Part shown: positions 4,965 through 6,721 of the stretch, in pieces
Layout of the letters: each line of letters starts with the position of its first letter
How positions within the stretch are numbered: position 1 is the first letter of the stretch
Source of the DNA: Bifidobacterium breve
GTDB taxonomy: Bacteria > Actinomycetota > Acidimicrobiia > IMCC26256 > PALSA-555
Direction of reading: 5' to 3'
Length of the DNA: 6,721 nucleotides
Assembly (NCBI GenBank): GCA_945889545.1
Contig: CAMDCC010000169.1
Span: 1 to 6,721 of the forward strand
Notes under the pieces: model-generated
Database searches by the model: none
What the model was told of the DNA's origin: nothing
Seen by the model: the letters and a program-made list of their open reading frames with translations, nothing else
Program-made: the position numbers and the translations under genes

Positions 4965-6721
4965 TTCAATCCTTCGCGAGAGTGGAGATGCTCGTACACC
5001 GCTTCGGCGACCGCGTCGGGCAACCACGGCAACCCGACCAGCGTCTCACGGTCCAAGGTGCGGAGTCGCTTCACCGACCCGAACTCCCGCAACAGGCGGG
5101 ATCGCCGGGTTGGTCCGAGTCCGGGCACGTCGTCGAGCGCGGAACGAATCGCCTTCTTGGCCCGGAGCTTGCGGTGGTAGGTGATCGCGAAGCGGTGGGC
5201 CTCGTCTCGCACGGCCTGGAGCAGGAACAGGGCTTCGGAGTCACGCGGGATGCGCAGCGGTTCGGGCACGTCGGGCAGGTACACCTCTTCGAAGCGCTTC
5301 GCGAGCGCAGCTACGGGCAGATCCTCGAGACCCAGCTCTTCGAGAACGCGGGTCGCGACGTTCAGCTGGCCGCGTCCGCCGTCGACGAGGAGGAGGTTCG
5401 GCGGGTACGCGAACCTACGTCCCCGACGCGCGCCCTCCTCACGGTCTTCCAGGTACCGGCGAAAGCGCCGGGTCAGCACCTCTTCCATCGCGGCCAAGTC
5501 GTCCTGGCCGTCCTGGGTCTTCACCTTGAAATGGCGGTAGTCCGCCCGCTTGGCCAGGCCGTCCTCCATGACCACCATCGAACCGACGATCTCCGTGCCC
5601 TGGAGGTTGGAGATGTCAAAGCACTCGATACGCAACGGCGCTTCGGGCAGATTGAGCGCCTCTTGCAGCGCTGTGAGTGCGCGAGCCCGTGCGTTGTGGT
5701 CGCTCGCCCGCCGCAGTCGGTGCTGGGCAAATGCCTCGCTCGCGTTCTGAGTGACGGTCTCGAGCAGCTCTCGCTTGGGTCCCCGACGCGGTACTCGCAC
5801 CGACACGCGCGCGCCACGCGCTTTCGTGAGAAACGCTTCGTAGAGCTGCGGATCATCAGGAAGAACCGGAACCAGCACCTCTCGAGGTACATCTTCGGGT
5901 GGCGCATCCCCGTAGAGCTGTTCGAGCAATCGGCCCACGAGCGCCGGTGTATCGAGATCCTCGACCTTGTCCACCACGAGACCTCGACGGCCGACCACGC
6001 GCCCGCGTCGCACGAGGAACACCTGCACCGCTGCCTCCAACGGGTCTTCGGCGAGCGCGATCGCGTCGAAATCCTCTTCCTTGGGCGCCACCATCTGCTG
6101 GCGTTCGATCGCCTTTCGTACCGAGGTGATCTGATCGCGAACTCGAGCCGCGCGCTCGAACTCCAGCGCATCCGACGCATCGTGCATCGCCTTGTCGAGT
6201 CGGTCGAGGACGGGCGCGGAATCGCCGCCGAGGAATCCGAGCATCTCGGCGACGAGCTCGTCGTACGCCGGCTGCTCGATGGCGCCGACGCACGGCGCAG
6301 CGCACTTCTCGATGTGCGCGTACAAGCAGGGACGGCCAAGGCGATGATGACGATCGAACTTCGATTTGGTGCACGTGCGGATCGGGAACGTCCGCAGCAG
6401 GAGATCGAGCGTCTCCCGGATGGCGTACGCGTGTGCGTAGGGACCGAAGTAGCGCACGCCCTTGCGTTTGGCACCCCGCAGCACCATCGCTCGCGGCCAG
6501 TCCTCGTCGAGCGTCACCGCGAGGTACGGGTATGACTTGTCGTCCTTGTACCGGATGTTGAAGCGCGGGTGGTGCGTCTTGATGAGGTTGTACTCGAGGA
6601 AGAGCGCTTCCACCTCGTTGCGAACTTCGATCCATTCGACCGTCTCGGCCGCCGCGACCATCTGGCGGGTGCGCGGCATGAGCGTGTCGGGCGGGGCGAA
6701 GTACGACGCGAGGCGGCTGCG
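4961..6721 (-). CDS. uvrC: UvrC, excinuclease ABC subunit C (partial, 5' end outside window)
   Basis: UvrC makes both incisions around a bulky DNA lesion after UvrA and UvrB have located it. The frame is open to the right edge, and 586 residues are visible; only the start of the N-terminal GIY-YIG nuclease domain is missing. Numbering from the first visible residue: the GIY-YIG domain ends with FLEYNLIKTHHPRFNIRYK (41-59), carrying the metal-binding Glu43. Four cysteines (117, 132, 140, 144) match the family's Fe-S-type cluster motif. A UVR helical pair for UvrB binding spans about 171-207. The RNase H-like nuclease domain shows ECFDISNLQG (Asp369), LLVDGGRGQ (Asp447) and DEAHRFAITYHR (His509). 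Tandem helix-hairpin-helix DNA-binding motifs end the protein (about 527-578). The first in-frame ATG seen, at 6679, is internal: the 14 codons before it (RSRLASYFAPPDTL) still match UvrC. The stop overlaps the rapZ start by 4 nt. Confidence 0.98.
   Translation of the reverse strand, partial: RSRLASYFAPPDTLMPRTRQMVAAAETVEWIEVRNEVEALFLEYNLIKTHHPRFNIRYKDDKSYPYLAVTLDEDWPRAMVLRGAKRKGVRYFGPYAHAYAIRETLDLLLRTFPIRTCTKSKFDRHHRLGRPCLYAHIEKCAAPCVGAIEQPAYDELVAEMLGFLGGDSAPVLDRLDKAMHDASDALEFERAARVRDQITSVRKAIERQQMVAPKEEDFDAIALAEDPLEAAVQVFLVRRGRVVGRRGLVVDKVEDLDTPALVGRLLEQLYGDAPPEDVPREVLVPVLPDDPQLYEAFLTKARGARVSVRVPRRGPKRELLETVTQNASEAFAQHRLRRASDHNARARALTALQEALNLPEAPLRIECFDISNLQGTEIVGSMVVMEDGLAKRADYRHFKVKTQDGQDDLAAMEEVLTRRFRRYLEDREEGARRGRRFAYPPNLLLVDGGRGQLNVATRVLEELGLEDLPVAALAKRFEEVYLPDVPEPLRIPRDSEALFLLQAVRDEAHRFAITYHRKLRAKKAIRSALDDVPGLGPTRRSRLLREFGSVKRLRTLDRETLVGLPWLPDAVAEAVYEHLHSREGLK
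4970..4975 (-). promoter_or_regulatory. Ribosome binding site of rapZ
   Basis: GAAGGA on the minus strand lies within the last codons of uvrC, 5 nt before the GTG at 4964. Together with the 4-nt GTGA stop/start overlap it supports this start over the longer open frame running back into uvrC and over the GTG at 4943. Confidence 0.6.

Larger units (their letters stand above)
1..6721 (-). other. Single co-directional gene cluster, probable operon uvrC-rapZ-yvcK-gap-pgk-tpiA-secG
   Basis: All seven genes run on the minus strand. Junctions are: 4-nt overlap (uvrC/rapZ), 8-nt overlap (rapZ/yvcK), 45-nt spacer (yvcK/gap), 18 nt (gap/pgk), 13 nt (pgk/tpiA) and 16 nt (tpiA/secG). None shows a terminator hairpin with a T-tract. 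Co-transcription is therefore likely, though internal promoters ahead of gap or secG cannot be excluded. The promoter of the cluster and its end both lie outside the window. Confidence 0.75.

Noticed and set aside
4949..6535. A 528-codon open frame on the plus strand, opposite uvrC.
   Set aside because: It is a mirror of uvrC codon usage. The minus-strand product has all UvrC domains, and the plus-strand product shows no motif or plausible start context.

Overview
The window holds six co-directional genes, all on the minus strand and almost without intergenic space. It reads as part of one GC-rich bacterial operon. In transcription order, from the right edge to the left edge, they are uvrC (5' end cut off by the window), rapZ, yvcK, gap, pgk, tpiA and secG (3' end cut off). 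This uvrC-rapZ-yvcK-(whiA)-gap-pgk-tpiA-secG order is the well-known conserved arrangement of Actinomycetota. The protein sequences agree with that: an actinobacterial-style RapZ P-loop ending in Arg-Ser, a short SecG with an LHSGRGGGLSDM core, and strongly GC-rich third codon positions. I infer a high-GC actinobacterium, possibly one of the deeper classes, but the window alone cannot fix the class.

Right part (about 4961-6721): the excision-nuclease subunit UvrC, lacking only its first few dozen residues. Its stop overlaps the GTG start of rapZ by 4 nt. Middle part (3179-4964): rapZ (RNase adapter/nucleotide-binding P-loop protein) and yvcK (gluconeogenesis factor, CofD-like fold), overlapping by 8 nt. 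Left part (1-3133): the lower-glycolysis block gap-pgk-tpiA, with spacers of 18 and 13 nt, then secG 16 nt after tpiA. No gene-free stretch exceeds 45 nt. I see no tRNA, rRNA, CRISPR array, mobile element or convincing intrinsic terminator.

Functionally the block joins three triose-phosphate enzymes (TIM, GAPDH, PGK) to YvcK and RapZ, two regulators linked in other bacteria to central carbon and cell-envelope precursor control. A DNA repair nuclease and a Sec translocon subunit sit at the ends. The one clear departure from the textbook order is that whiA, normally between yvcK and gap, is absent: only 45 nt separate those two genes. Otherwise the region is ordinary housekeeping DNA, and I did not find an undescribed system in it. 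Lesser points of interest are a divergent motif in YvcK and a possible leaderless start of secG.
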